From: Sediminibacterium sp.
GTDB taxonomy: Bacteria; Bacteroidota; Bacteroidia; Chitinophagales; Chitinophagaceae
DNA: 17,071 nucleotides
Direction of reading: 5' to 3'
Assembly (NCBI GenBank): GCA_030158535.1
Contig: JAOASV010000066.1
Coordinates: 1 to 17,071 of the forward strand
Both the position numbers and the translations under genes were made by a program. The notes under the pieces were generated by a model, which was not told the DNA's origin, made no database searches, and worked only from the letters and a program-made list of their open reading frames with translations. Below are positions 1-7,898 of this stretch, piece after piece. Within the stretch, counting starts at the first letter, position 1, and each line of letters starts with the position of its first letter.

Positions 1-710
1 TAAGTTGCTACGGTATTAACACTGCTTACGATTTAACACTGCGCACCGAAAATTGGGCGCACCAAGAATTAGGCGGTGTGGTAGGTGCGCGTCTGTTTAG
101 AGAACTGAAAGGATTTCCTTGCATTGATATGCAATCAGAAAGAGTTACCAAACACATGATTGCTACCACGCGCATGTTTGGAAACCCCGTTACTACGCTT
201 CATGAGTTGGAAGAAGCGGTGGCCACCTATATGGCAAGGACCGCAGAAAAACTCCGTAGACAACACGCCGCGGCGCGCGGCATTACCGTATTAATTGTGC
301 CCAAACAAGAAGTAAAAGGCAGTTATTACCGGCATGGTCCTACCAAAACCGCTAGCATCCGCTTACCGCTTGCCTCGGCGCTTACCAACGAACTCGTAAA
401 ACCTGCCCTCGAGCTGGTAAGAAGCTTATTTGAAGCAGGCAAAACCTACAAAAAAGCGGGGGTCATTTTAAGTGATATCGTACCCGAATCGGTGATTCAG
501 GGAAATTTGTTTGTAGCAGTGCCTACCAGTATCGAAAAACTAGCCAAAGGGCGTGCCCTCATGGAAGCGGTAGACAATATCAATTTTTCGATGCGAGGTG
601 ATATTTTAAAATTTGCCGCTAGCGGCACTACCCGCAACTGGAAAATGCGACAAGAAATGCGAAGTCCCCGCTATACTACCCGCTGGGAGGAGCTTCCGCT
701 ACTCAAATAA
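1..710 (+). CDS. umuC: UmuC-type Y-family DNA polymerase, C-terminal part (5' end outside window)
   Basis: The reading frame is open from the first complete codon at position 3 (SCYGINTAYDLTL...) to the TAA at 708-710, giving 235 visible residues. The start lies before the window. UmuC is the catalytic subunit of the error-prone translesion polymerase Pol V, which acts with processed UmuD on stalled forks in the SOS response. Family evidence is the block GARLFRELKGFPCIDM, which matches the UmuC segment before the little finger. An alternating little-finger region follows (AAEKLRRQH, YYRHGPTKTASIRL, AGKTYKKAGVILSDIVP). The tail contains MRSPRYTTRWEEL, which closely resembles the end of E. coli UmuC (DUF4113 region). 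The palm and its catalytic carboxylates are off-window, so activity cannot be judged. A umuD partner would be expected upstream. GC looks somewhat higher than in genes such as rng, by rough count only. Confidence 0.93.
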   Translation, partial: SCYGINTAYDLTLRTENWAHQELGGVVGARLFRELKGFPCIDMQSERVTKHMIATTRMFGNPVTTLHELEEAVATYMARTAEKLRRQHAAARGITVLIVPKQEVKGSYYRHGPTKTASIRLPLASALTNELVKPALELVRSLFEAGKTYKKAGVILSDIVPESVIQGNLFVAVPTSIEKLAKGRALMEAVDNINFSMRGDILKFAASGTTRNWKMRQEMRSPRYTTRWEELPLLK

Positions 711-783
711 GCCCCAAAAGGCCCTGTGCATAAGCATCTAAGAAGTATTTCAAAATTTACACGAATAAATTGCGCCGGTACCT

Positions 784-791
784 TAAATTTG
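784..791 (+). promoter_or_regulatory. Candidate Bacteroidota -7 element for the carB half-gene
   Basis: TAAATTTG is an exact match to the Bacteroidota -7 consensus TAnnTTTG. It lies 15 nt before the ATG at 807, which would leave a leader of about 10 nt. I see no convincing TTTG -33 element at the usual 17-23 nt spacing. An own promoter here fits the view that the half-length carB is an independent gene. Confidence 0.42.
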
Positions 792-806
792 CACAATTTG
801 TAAATA

Positions 807-2003
807 ATGACTCAACCTACTCTCAACTCCAACGAATCCATACCCTCAGGTAAGAAAAAAGTAATTGTACTTGGTAGCGGCCCCAATAGAATTGGCCAAG
901 GTATCGAGTTTGATTATTGTTGTGTACAAGGCTTAATTGCTATTAAAGAAAGTGGTTACGAAGCCATTATGGTTAACTGTAACCCCGAAACAGTTTCTAC
1001 CGATTTTGATATGGCCGACAAATTATATTTTGAGCCGGTATTTTGGGAGCATTTGTGGGAAATCATTGAACTAGAGCAGCCCTATGGTATCATTGTTCAA
1101 TTGGGCGGTCAAACAGCACTTAAATTAGCCAAGCGTTTACACGAAAAAGGCATTCGCATTATTGGTACTTCTTTTGAAAGCCTAGATATGGCCGAAGATC
1201 GTGGACGTTTTAGTGATCTATTAAAAGAATTAGAAATTCCGTACCCTTCGTATGGCACGGCGCATACTGCAGAAGAAGCCATTGAAGTAGCCAACAAAGT
1301 AGGTTATCCTGTACTTGTAAGACCTAGCTACGTTATTGGTGGACAACGCATGCGTATTGTAATCAATGACGAAGAAGTAGAAAAAGCGGTTATCAGTTTA
1401 TTAAAACATATTCCAGGTAATACCATTTTAATTGACCATTTCTTAGACCGTTGTCAAGAAGCAGAAGTGGACGCCATTTTTGATGGTGAAACTTTTCACA
1501 TCATGGGTGTGATGGAACATATTGAACCAGCAGGTATTCATAGTGGCGATAGTAACGCGGTATTACCAGCGTTTAACTTAACGCCAATGATTGTAGAAAA
1601 AATGGAATTCTACAGCGAAAAAATTGCGCGTGCATTAAATATCAGAGGTCTTATTAATATTCAGTTCGCTATTAAAAATGGTCAAGTGTTTGTGATTGAA
1701 GCAAATCCAAGAGCTTCTAGAACAACGCCATTTATTGCAAAAGCGTATCAAATTCCGTACTTGAATATTGCGACCAAAGTAATGCTTGGCGCCAACAAAC
1801 TCACCGACTTTACCATGGTTAAAAAACTAGACGGCTATGCTATTAAAGAGCCTGTATTTAGTTTCGATAAATTCCCTGGTGTCAACAAAGAGTTAGGGCC
1901 AGAAATGAAAAGTACCGGAGAAGCGATTCGTTTTATCAAAGATTTACACGATCCTTATTTCCGCACGCTGTACAAAGAGCGTAGCATGAACTTATCTAAA
2001 TAA
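807..2003 (+). CDS. carB: Carbamoyl-phosphate synthase large chain, C-terminal synthetase half only (split CarB)
   Basis: This 398-aa protein aligns by eye with the second synthetase unit of CarB (E. coli residues of roughly 550-950). That unit phosphorylates carbamate with ATP to make carbamoyl phosphate for pyrimidines and arginine. Visible motifs are the pre-ATP-grasp fold VLGSGPNRIGQGIEFDYC (21-38), NCNPETVSTDFD (57-68), the ATP-grasp segment RPSYVIGGQRM (172-182), EHIEPAGIHSGDS (237-249) and the metal/ATP site VFVIEANPRASRT (294-306; E298, N300, R302). It ends at LYKERSMNLSK. It has neither the first synthetase half nor the C-terminal MGS-like allosteric domain. The start is secure: an in-frame TAA lies at 801-803. 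Upstream is umuC, not the N-terminal half or carA. Residues 6-17 resemble the linker joining the halves in fused CarB. A partner half and CarA must be encoded elsewhere if this is functional. Confidence 0.9.
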   Translation: MTQPTLNSNESIPSGKKKVIVLGSGPNRIGQGIEFDYCCVQGLIAIKESGYEAIMVNCNPETVSTDFDMADKLYFEPVFWEHLWEIIELEQPYGIIVQLGGQTALKLAKRLHEKGIRIIGTSFESLDMAEDRGRFSDLLKELEIPYPSYGTAHTAEEAIEVANKVGYPVLVRPSYVIGGQRMRIVINDEEVEKAVISLLKHIPGNTILIDHFLDRCQEAEVDAIFDGETFHIMGVMEHIEPAGIHSGDSNAVLPAFNLTPMIVEKMEFYSEKIARALNIRGLINIQFAIKNGQVFVIEANPRASRTTPFIAKAYQIPYLNIATKVMLGANKLTDFTMVKKLDGYAIKEPVFSFDKFPGVNKELGPEMKSTGEAIRFIKDLHDPYFRTLYKERSMNLSK

Positions 2004-2072
2004 GTTAGGCGTAAATACGGGGAACCTTCTACCAGAACAGATAGATGTATAAGCTTATGCTATTATAGTGCA

Positions 2073-2080
2073 TAGGTTTG
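2073..2080 (+). promoter_or_regulatory. Candidate -7 element at the comEC start
   Basis: TAGGTTTG exactly fits TAnnTTTG. Its last three bases are the TTG otherwise read as the comEC start codon. If it is used as a promoter, transcription would begin near 2084-2086, where the in-frame GTG lies, giving an essentially leaderless message. No good -33 element is seen, so coincidence is possible. Confidence 0.32.
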
Positions 2081-4120
2081 AGCGTGTCCGTAACCGCGCC
2101 TCCTTTTTGGCATCAAGCACCCTTTACAAGACTACTTTTTCCAGTCGTAACCGGAATTGTTACTTGCTATTATTTGTTGCATGGCATTTTCACAAACGCT
2201 CAAATCAATAACACGGTATACGTAGCAGCGGGCCTTTCTATTGCCGGACTTTTAGCTACTACTCAGTTATCCAATTTTAAAAAATACCGATACCATTTTA
2301 TACAAGGCGTCTTTTTGCAAATTGTATTTGTAAGCCTTGGTGTTGCTGTAATGCAAAAAACTTTACAAGCGCGGGATCAGGAAACAGCACTACTAGCAGC
2401 GCGTAAAAATGGCACTTTGTATATTATGCGGATAATGGAGCCGCTGCAATTAAAAAACAAAACCTATAAAACGGTAGCCATCATAGAAAGCATTGGCACT
2501 GCGCAACATGAAATAAAAACGAACATAAAAATAATTGTGCGTGTAGCTGTAGATAGCAGCAACACGCATATCCCTAAGTTAACAGCGGGCAGGTATATAG
2601 CCACTGCGATACAACCAAGTTTAGTGCCGGATACGCACAACCCAGGCGGCTTTCATTACAAAGAGTGGTTGTTTAGAAATGAAATAACGCATCAACTGTA
2701 TCTGGCAAAAGGAACTTGGACTTTACTGCCCACCAAAAAAAGTAAACAATATTTACAGGTACTACAACAAAATATTAGCAACCGTCTTCAACAAAATATT
2801 ACGGGTAAACAAGAAAAAGCAGTAGCAGCCGCACTTTTAATTGGTTACAAACAAGACATCGATTCCGATTTAATGAAAGCCTACAGCAATACCGGTGTAA
2901 TACATGTTATTGCTATTAGTGGTTTACACCTGGGCTTAATTTATGGTTTACTACTTAGCATTTTTAGTTGTTTACCAAATTCAGCAATAAAAAAATGGAC
3001 CGCACCACCTATTATGCTACTAGTGTTGTGGGGATTTGCGCTACTAACAGGCGCAGGCCCCTCCATTGTTAGAGCAGCCGTTATGTTTTCATTTATTATT
3101 ATAGCAAGCGTTGTAAAACAAAATTCTAGCATACTAAACGCACTAGCAGCCTCTGCGTTTTTTTTACTGCTGCTGCATCCTTTTTATTTATGGGATATTG
3201 GATTTCAACTTTCGTATGCAGCAGTGCTTAGCATTGTCTTGTATCAAAAAAATATTTTTGATACCCTCTATTTCAAATACAAATGGCTACAAGCCTGCTG
3301 GCAATTAAATGCCCTTACAGTAAGTGCACAAATTTTAACCCTGCCACTTGTTGTATATCACTTTCATCAGTTTCCCAATTATTTTTTACTCAGCAATTTT
3401 ATAGTTGTGCCACTTTCTAGTATTATTTTATACGGGTGTTTGCTCCTGCTCCCTTTTGGCAATATTGCTTATTTGGGAAAAGCTTTGTCTGTAGTAACGA
3501 GCCTGCTCATCACTAGCATGAACTGGATCATCCAAAAAATGAATGCATTACCTTTTGCCACTACTGGTAATTTACACATCAACACGGCTGAGGTACTATT
3601 GTTTTTTATCCTCATTGTATCTGTAACGCTATTTATACAAACCAAAAAAAATAGATGGTGCTTTTATGGTTTAACTGCGCTGCTGATTGGCTGTAGCATC
3701 CATAGCTTTAATCATATGCAGGAGAAAAGCCAAACAACCCTAACCGTATGGTTTGTTCCCAAAACGTCAAAAGTTACCCTTCGGTATGGGCAACTAAAAG
3801 AGACTTCGCTACCAATTGGTAATAGCGCTTTTACCATTGGGCATACCCGAATTTTATACATTGGTCAAATGCCAGCGTTAACAGACGCCCCCGTGCCCGT
3901 ATCAAAAGTGGATATCCTTATAGTTGGTAACCTGTCAAAGTCACCTATACCCTTACTCGCAAAGCAGTTTAAGGGCGCGCTGTATGTATTTGACAGCAGT
4001 ATTCCTTTGTGGAAAATGGAGTCGTGGAAAAAAGAGGCAGAGGACCTACATTTGCGGCATCATTTTGTTTCTCAACAAGGGGCTTTTGTCCACCAATCAA
4101 GCAATGGAAAAGAAAATTAA
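2078..4120 (+). CDS. comEC: ComEC/Rec2-family DNA uptake channel, without metallo-beta-lactamase domain
   Basis: This 680-aa polytopic inner-membrane protein belongs to the ComEC family, which carries incoming single-stranded DNA across the membrane in natural transformation. The N-terminus has hydrophobic segments (about 18-35, 45-62, 76-92). A soluble DUF4131-like/OB region follows (about 100-225) with NPGGFHYKEWLFRNEI (188-203). The Competence-domain core starts with VIAISGLHLGLIYG (277-290) and GAGPSIVRAAVMF (325-337), and many membrane helices run to about residue 560. The last ~125 residues are soluble and lack the HxHxDH motif of the metallo-beta-lactamase domain found in longer ComEC proteins. 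The frame has no ATG before codon 92. Candidate starts are TTG 2078 or GTG 2084, bounded by an in-frame TAG at 2066. The 3' end overlaps purH by 17 nt, suggesting co-transcription and translational coupling. Confidence 0.92.
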   Translation: MSVSVTAPPFWHQAPFTRLLFPVVTGIVTCYYLLHGIFTNAQINNTVYVAAGLSIAGLLATTQLSNFKKYRYHFIQGVFLQIVFVSLGVAVMQKTLQARDQETALLAARKNGTLYIMRIMEPLQLKNKTYKTVAIIESIGTAQHEIKTNIKIIVRVAVDSSNTHIPKLTAGRYIATAIQPSLVPDTHNPGGFHYKEWLFRNEITHQLYLAKGTWTLLPTKKSKQYLQVLQQNISNRLQQNITGKQEKAVAAALLIGYKQDIDSDLMKAYSNTGVIHVIAISGLHLGLIYGLLLSIFSCLPNSAIKKWTAPPIMLLVLWGFALLTGAGPSIVRAAVMFSFIIIASVVKQNSSILNALAASAFFLLLLHPFYLWDIGFQLSYAAVLSIVLYQKNIFDTLYFKYKWLQACWQLNALTVSAQILTLPLVVYHFHQFPNYFLLSNFIVVPLSSIILYGCLLLLPFGNIAYLGKALSVVTSLLITSMNWIIQKMNALPFATTGNLHINTAEVLLFFILIVSVTLFIQTKKNRWCFYGLTALLIGCSIHSFNHMQEKSQTTLTVWFVPKTSKVTLRYGQLKETSLPIGNSAFTIGHTRILYIGQMPALTDAPVPVSKVDILIVGNLSKSPIPLLAKQFKGALYVFDSSIPLWKMESWKKEAEDLHLRHHFVSQQGAFVHQSSNGKEN

Positions 4121-5588
4121 ATCAGCGCTCATTTCTGTCTTTTATAAAGATGGTTTAGAGCCTTTAGCACGTCAATTAGTCGTTCAAAACGTAACCATCT
4201 ATTCGACGGGTGGCACTCAAAAATTTTTAGAAGATTTGGGGATCACTTGTGTTGCGGTAGAAAGCCTAACAACCTACCCTTCTATTTTAGGAGGTCGTGT
4301 TAAAACATTACACCCAGCTATTTTTGGCGGCATTTTAGGTCGTAGATACGAGCCGCAAGACCTCGTTGAAATGGAACAATACCATATTCCTGAAATTGAT
4401 TTAGTAATCGTGGATTTATATCCATTTGAAGAAACACTAGCTACAACAACTGAAGAAAAAGCCATTATCGAAAAAATTGATATTGGTGGACCATCTATGA
4501 TTAGAGCTGCTGCAAAAAACTTTAGAGACTTGGTAGTAATTGCTGCAAAACAAGATTACGCAGTACTTGAAACCATGCTTGCTGCTCAAGCAGGAACCAC
4601 TTCAATAGAACAAAGGAAAGCCTTTGCTGCAAAAGCTTTTGAGGTAGTTATGCATTATGACATTGCCATCAGCAATTACTTTAATCCAGCACCTACACAA
4701 ATACTTCGTTACGGCGAAAACCCACATCAGGGGGCTACATTTACAGGCCGTTTAGAAGAACTCTTTACACAACTCAATGGTAAAGAATTATCCTATAATA
4801 ATTTAGTAGACGTTGACGCAGCCGTACAACTGATTGGAGAATTTACGGAAACGACGTTTGCGATTATAAAGCATACCAATGTTTGTGGCATTGCTACTAG
4901 AAGCACTGTTAAAGACGCTTGGGATGCAGCGCTAGGTGGCGATTCAGAAAGTGCTTTTGGTGGCGTACTAGTTACCAATAACACCATCGACGCTGCTACT
5001 GCTAATGCTATCAATGAAATATTTTTTGAAGTACTCATTGCACCAAACTATGAAGCAGCTGCACTTGATATTTTAAAAAGCAAAAAGAATAGAATTTTAT
5101 TACAACTTACTGGAGATACAACTGCGCTAAAAACACCAAGCAAATCTTTACTAAACGGTGTATTAGCGCAAGCGCCTGATACCGGGGGTTTTGATACTTG
5201 GAACGAAGTGGGTGGTAGAACTACCACAGATGACGAAAAAGAAAATTTAATTTTTGCCAACCTCGTATGTAAGCATCTAAAGAGCAATGCCATTGCACTT
5301 GTAAAAAATAAACAATTGGTAGGTAAGGGCTGTGGCCAAACAAGCCGTATCGACGCACTTCGTCACGCGATCGAAAAAGCACATCAATTTAGTTTTGATT
5401 TACATGGTGCCGTGCTAGCATCTGATGCCTTTTTCCCTTTTAACGATTGTGTGCAAATTGCTCATGAGGCAGGTATCCAGGCATTTATTCAACCAGGCGG
5501 ATCAGTAAGAGACAAAGACAGTATCGAATATTGCGTAGAGCATAAACTAGCCATGGTCATGACAGGCCTTCGTCATTTTAGACATTAA
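4104..5588 (+). CDS. purH: Bifunctional AICAR transformylase/IMP cyclohydrolase
   Basis: PurH performs the last two steps of de novo IMP synthesis in the cytosol: formylation of AICAR by 10-formyl-THF, then ring closure to IMP. I start it at ATG 4104 (MEKKIKSALISVFYKDG), giving 494 aa. The frame is open further upstream, but that extension lies inside comEC and has no PurH similarity. The MGS-like cyclohydrolase domain (1-~150) shows STGGTQKFLEDLGI (34-47), GGRVKTLHPAIFGGIL (63-78) and DIGGPSMIRAAAKNF (126-140). The transformylase domain shows LRYGENPHQG (201-210), the catalytic lysine-histidine pair in AIIKHTNVCG (253-262; K256, H257), ESAFGGV (282-288) and the C-terminal QPGGSVRDKDSI...TGLRHFRH. 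Length is near that of other family members. It overlaps comEC by 17 nt, and the permease gene follows after 12 nt, so the three probably form one transcription unit. Confidence 0.97.
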   Translation: MEKKIKSALISVFYKDGLEPLARQLVVQNVTIYSTGGTQKFLEDLGITCVAVESLTTYPSILGGRVKTLHPAIFGGILGRRYEPQDLVEMEQYHIPEIDLVIVDLYPFEETLATTTEEKAIIEKIDIGGPSMIRAAAKNFRDLVVIAAKQDYAVLETMLAAQAGTTSIEQRKAFAAKAFEVVMHYDIAISNYFNPAPTQILRYGENPHQGATFTGRLEELFTQLNGKELSYNNLVDVDAAVQLIGEFTETTFAIIKHTNVCGIATRSTVKDAWDAALGGDSESAFGGVLVTNNTIDAATANAINEIFFEVLIAPNYEAAALDILKSKKNRILLQLTGDTTALKTPSKSLLNGVLAQAPDTGGFDTWNEVGGRTTTDDEKENLIFANLVCKHLKSNAIALVKNKQLVGKGCGQTSRIDALRHAIEKAHQFSFDLHGAVLASDAFFPFNDCVQIAHEAGIQAFIQPGGSVRDKDSIEYCVEHKLAMVMTGLRHFRH

Positions 5589-5600
5589 TTTTAACCCCGC

Positions 5601-6530
5601 ATGACAACCAAACAAAAAGCATACATAGGACTTGGCCTCACAAGCATCATTTGGGGTACTACCTGGGTGGCAAGTAAGTATGGTATCAAACAAGGTATGC
5701 TTGCCTTTGAGTTGTCGGCTATTAGAAATGGGCTAGGTGGCCTTCTATTAATTGTATTTTTTTTATTGAAGGGACAAAAGCTACCCTCTTTTAAAGAATT
5801 CAAGTGGCTACTGGGCATGTCTATTTTACTATTTGTAATTGCCAATGGTTTTTCTACCTATGCATTAAAAGAAATTCCGAGTGGCCTTGCGGCACTCATT
5901 GCCGCACTATATCCATTAAGTGTTGTTATCATTGAAAAAGTAAAATACAACAACACAAAAATTACAACCCTCACTTTCCAAGGCATGTTATTAGGCATCA
6001 TAGGCATTGGGATTGTATTTTATGAAAACCTTGCTGTACATAACTCGGTGGGTTATTTTGTAGGCGTTGTGGTATCTCTTATTGCAATGTTGAGCTGGAG
6101 CTTTGGTACCATATTTATTGCACGCAATAAAATGGATATGAACCCGTACTATGCAACGGGTTGGCAGATGTTTTTAAGTTGCTTTTTTTTAGGTGCATTT
6201 GCACTGGCTTCCGGTAAAGCTATTCCTATACAAGAAATAACATTTACCATCTGGATGGTGATAGCTTATTTAATTGTAGCAAGTTCAATTATTGCTTTTG
6301 CAGCATTCATTTATACCATGAAATATTTGCCGCCAGCCATTGCATCGCTCTATGCATACATCAATCCAATTGTGGCTACCATTGTAGGTGCTTATATGGT
6401 GAATGAAAAATTGAGCCTGCCCATTTTTGTGGGTTCATTTGTAACCCTTACTGGGGTATACCTCGTAAACAAATCAATGAAGGCACAACGGAGGCAAATT
6501 ACACCAGTTACGGACGCTGACGGGATGTAG
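5601..6530 (+). CDS. DMT-superfamily (EamA) permease
   Basis: This 309-aa integral membrane protein has the tandem EamA organisation of the drug/metabolite transporter superfamily. Its two homologous halves cover about residues 7-140 and 155-295, with some ten hydrophobic helices. The first half begins YIGLGLTSIIWGTTWVASKYG, and the conserved proline-rich helix end is seen in LAALIAALYPLSVVIIEK. The second half includes VGYFVGVVVSLIAMLSWSFG and ASLYAYINPIVATIVGAYMV. Family members export or import amino acids, nucleotides or metabolites. The substrate cannot be inferred here, and an operon position behind purH is only weak context. ATG 5601 follows the purH stop by 12 nt; a near-consensus -7 (TAATTTTA, 5586-5593) overlaps that stop. 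Its last 23 nt overlap the 3' end of lutB on the other strand. Confidence 0.88.
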   Translation: MTTKQKAYIGLGLTSIIWGTTWVASKYGIKQGMLAFELSAIRNGLGGLLLIVFFLLKGQKLPSFKEFKWLLGMSILLFVIANGFSTYALKEIPSGLAALIAALYPLSVVIIEKVKYNNTKITTLTFQGMLLGIIGIGIVFYENLAVHNSVGYFVGVVVSLIAMLSWSFGTIFIARNKMDMNPYYATGWQMFLSCFFLGAFALASGKAIPIQEITFTIWMVIAYLIVASSIIAFAAFIYTMKYLPPAIASLYAYINPIVATIVGAYMVNEKLSLPIFVGSFVTLTGVYLVNKSMKAQRRQITPVTDADGM

Positions 6531-7896
6531 TTTTTTCCTTCCACATTTCATTGAAGGTTTTTGGCGTAAAGTCAAGTTCGGAGCGGTGTACAGCCCATCC
6601 CTTAAACACTTTATTCACTACCCAGTTTTTCATTTTACCATTACCCATATTCATCATGGGTCTATTTAAACTCGCTACCATCCAAGCTTTCCAGGCAACA
6701 CGCTCTGCAAGTGTGCTAGTACCTTGTGTTACCGCTTCATGACGGTTATCTAATAAGAGTTCGTGTAAATTAATTCGCATGGGACAAACCTCTGTGCAAT
6801 TGCCACATAAAGAAGATGCATTACTCAGGTGTTTGTATTCATCTACGCCACTTAAATACGGCGTAATCACTTTACCTATTGGACCACTGTAGGTTGTTTC
6901 GTAAGAGTGGCCACCACTATTTTTATAAACCGGACATGCGTTTAAACAAGCACCACATCTGATGCAATAAAGTGCTTCACGTGCGGTAGGGCTTGCAAGT
7001 AAGTTGGTTCGTCCGTTATCTAATAAAATCACAAACATTTCTTCGGGACCATCTGACTCGCCCGCTTGTTTAGGACCTGTTAAAATAGAATTGTATACCG
7101 TTACTTTCTGACCCGTGCCATAGGTGGCTAGTAGTGGCCAAAACAAAGGAAGATCATGAACAGAAGGAATCATTTTTTCGATGCCCACAACTGCAATATG
7201 TGTTTTAGGCCATGCGCAACTTAAACGGCCATTGCCTTCATTTTCTGTAATGGCAATACCACCAACATCCGCAATTAAAAAATTAGCGCCCGTTACACCC
7301 ACCTCGGCTTCGGTGTATTTTTCACGTAATTTAATACGCGCTACCTGAGTTAATTCTTCGGGTGTTAAATCCGGTTTTGTACCTAGCTTATTTGCAAATA
7401 ATTTAGCAACATCTTCTTTGCTCTTATGCATCGCAGGTGTAACAATATGATAAGGCGGCTCGCCATCTAATTGTTGAATGTATTCTCCTAAATCAGTTTC
7501 TACACTTTCTATACCATTTGCTTCCAAGAAATCATTTAAATGAATTTCTTCGGTAACCATGCTTTTACTTTTTACAAGCGTTTTGCAGTTTCTTTCTTTG
7601 CAAATTTTTCCAATCGCTTCTAAGGCTTCTGCGCTATCATTGGCCCAAATAACGGTGGCGCCTCTAGCGGTAATTTTTTGCTCGAACTCAAGTAGGTATT
7701 TGTCTAAATGCTCTATGGCTTCCCACTTAATATTTTTTGCACGCTCCCTCGTAATATTTACATCGGTAAATTGAGATTTACCAATAGGTACTACAGCATT
7801 GTATTTAGAGATATTGAAATTAATTTTTCTGCGATGCTCTAAATCGGCAGCTTTAATGGTACTCTTCGCAATAAATGATGCAGCTGTTTCAGACAT
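6508..7896 (-). CDS. lutB: LutB-type iron-sulfur protein of lactate oxidation
   Basis: This 462-aa protein matches LutB/YkgF, the subunit of the LutABC L-lactate oxidation complex with LUD and iron-sulfur domains. LutABC feeds electrons from lactate to the respiratory chain. The N-terminal LUD domain spans about 60-300 and includes GANFLIADVGGIAITENEG (203-221) and GIEKMIPS (238-245). A bacterial-type dicluster ferredoxin region follows: CIRCGACLNACPVY (C311, C314, C317, C321) and LCGNCTEVCP (C364, C367, C371). The C-terminal ~80 residues are helical with WKAWM and the end of a DUF3390-like tail. Length is close to B. subtilis LutB. No lutA or lutC is in the window. The gene starts 2 nt after the DUF3109 stop, so it is the last gene of the gldE-gldD transcription unit. 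A role other than lactate use is possible without LutA/LutC. Confidence 0.9.
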   Translation of the reverse strand: MSETAASFIAKSTIKAADLEHRRKINFNISKYNAVVPIGKSQFTDVNITRERAKNIKWEAIEHLDKYLLEFEQKITARGATVIWANDSAEALEAIGKICKERNCKTLVKSKSMVTEEIHLNDFLEANGIESVETDLGEYIQQLDGEPPYHIVTPAMHKSKEDVAKLFANKLGTKPDLTPEELTQVARIKLREKYTEAEVGVTGANFLIADVGGIAITENEGNGRLSCAWPKTHIAVVGIEKMIPSVHDLPLFWPLLATYGTGQKVTVYNSILTGPKQAGESDGPEEMFVILLDNGRTNLLASPTAREALYCIRCGACLNACPVYKNSGGHSYETTYSGPIGKVITPYLSGVDEYKHLSNASSLCGNCTEVCPMRINLHELLLDNRHEAVTQGTSTLAERVAWKAWMVASLNRPMMNMGNGKMKNWVVNKVFKGWAVHRSELDFTPKTFNEMWKEKTTSRQRP

Positions 7897-7898
7897 GC

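Noticed and set aside
711..806. Idea that the carB half is a frameshifted or truncated pseudogene with its front part upstream
   Set aside because: No frame in 1-806 encodes CarB N-terminal sequence; umuC occupies the region. The half-gene has its own start, preceding stop and promoter-like box, and all visible active-site motifs are intact.
3924..4103. A 60-codon upstream extension of the purH frame
   Set aside because: The extension lies wholly inside comEC, has no PurH similarity, and homologues begin at MEKKIKSALIS or nearby. ATG 4104 was chosen.
5586..5593. TAATTTTA as a promoter for the permease gene
   Set aside because: It has a mismatch to the -7 consensus, no -33 box, and overlaps the purH stop. 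The 12-nt gap makes co-transcription with purH more likely, so it is not listed as a separate feature.
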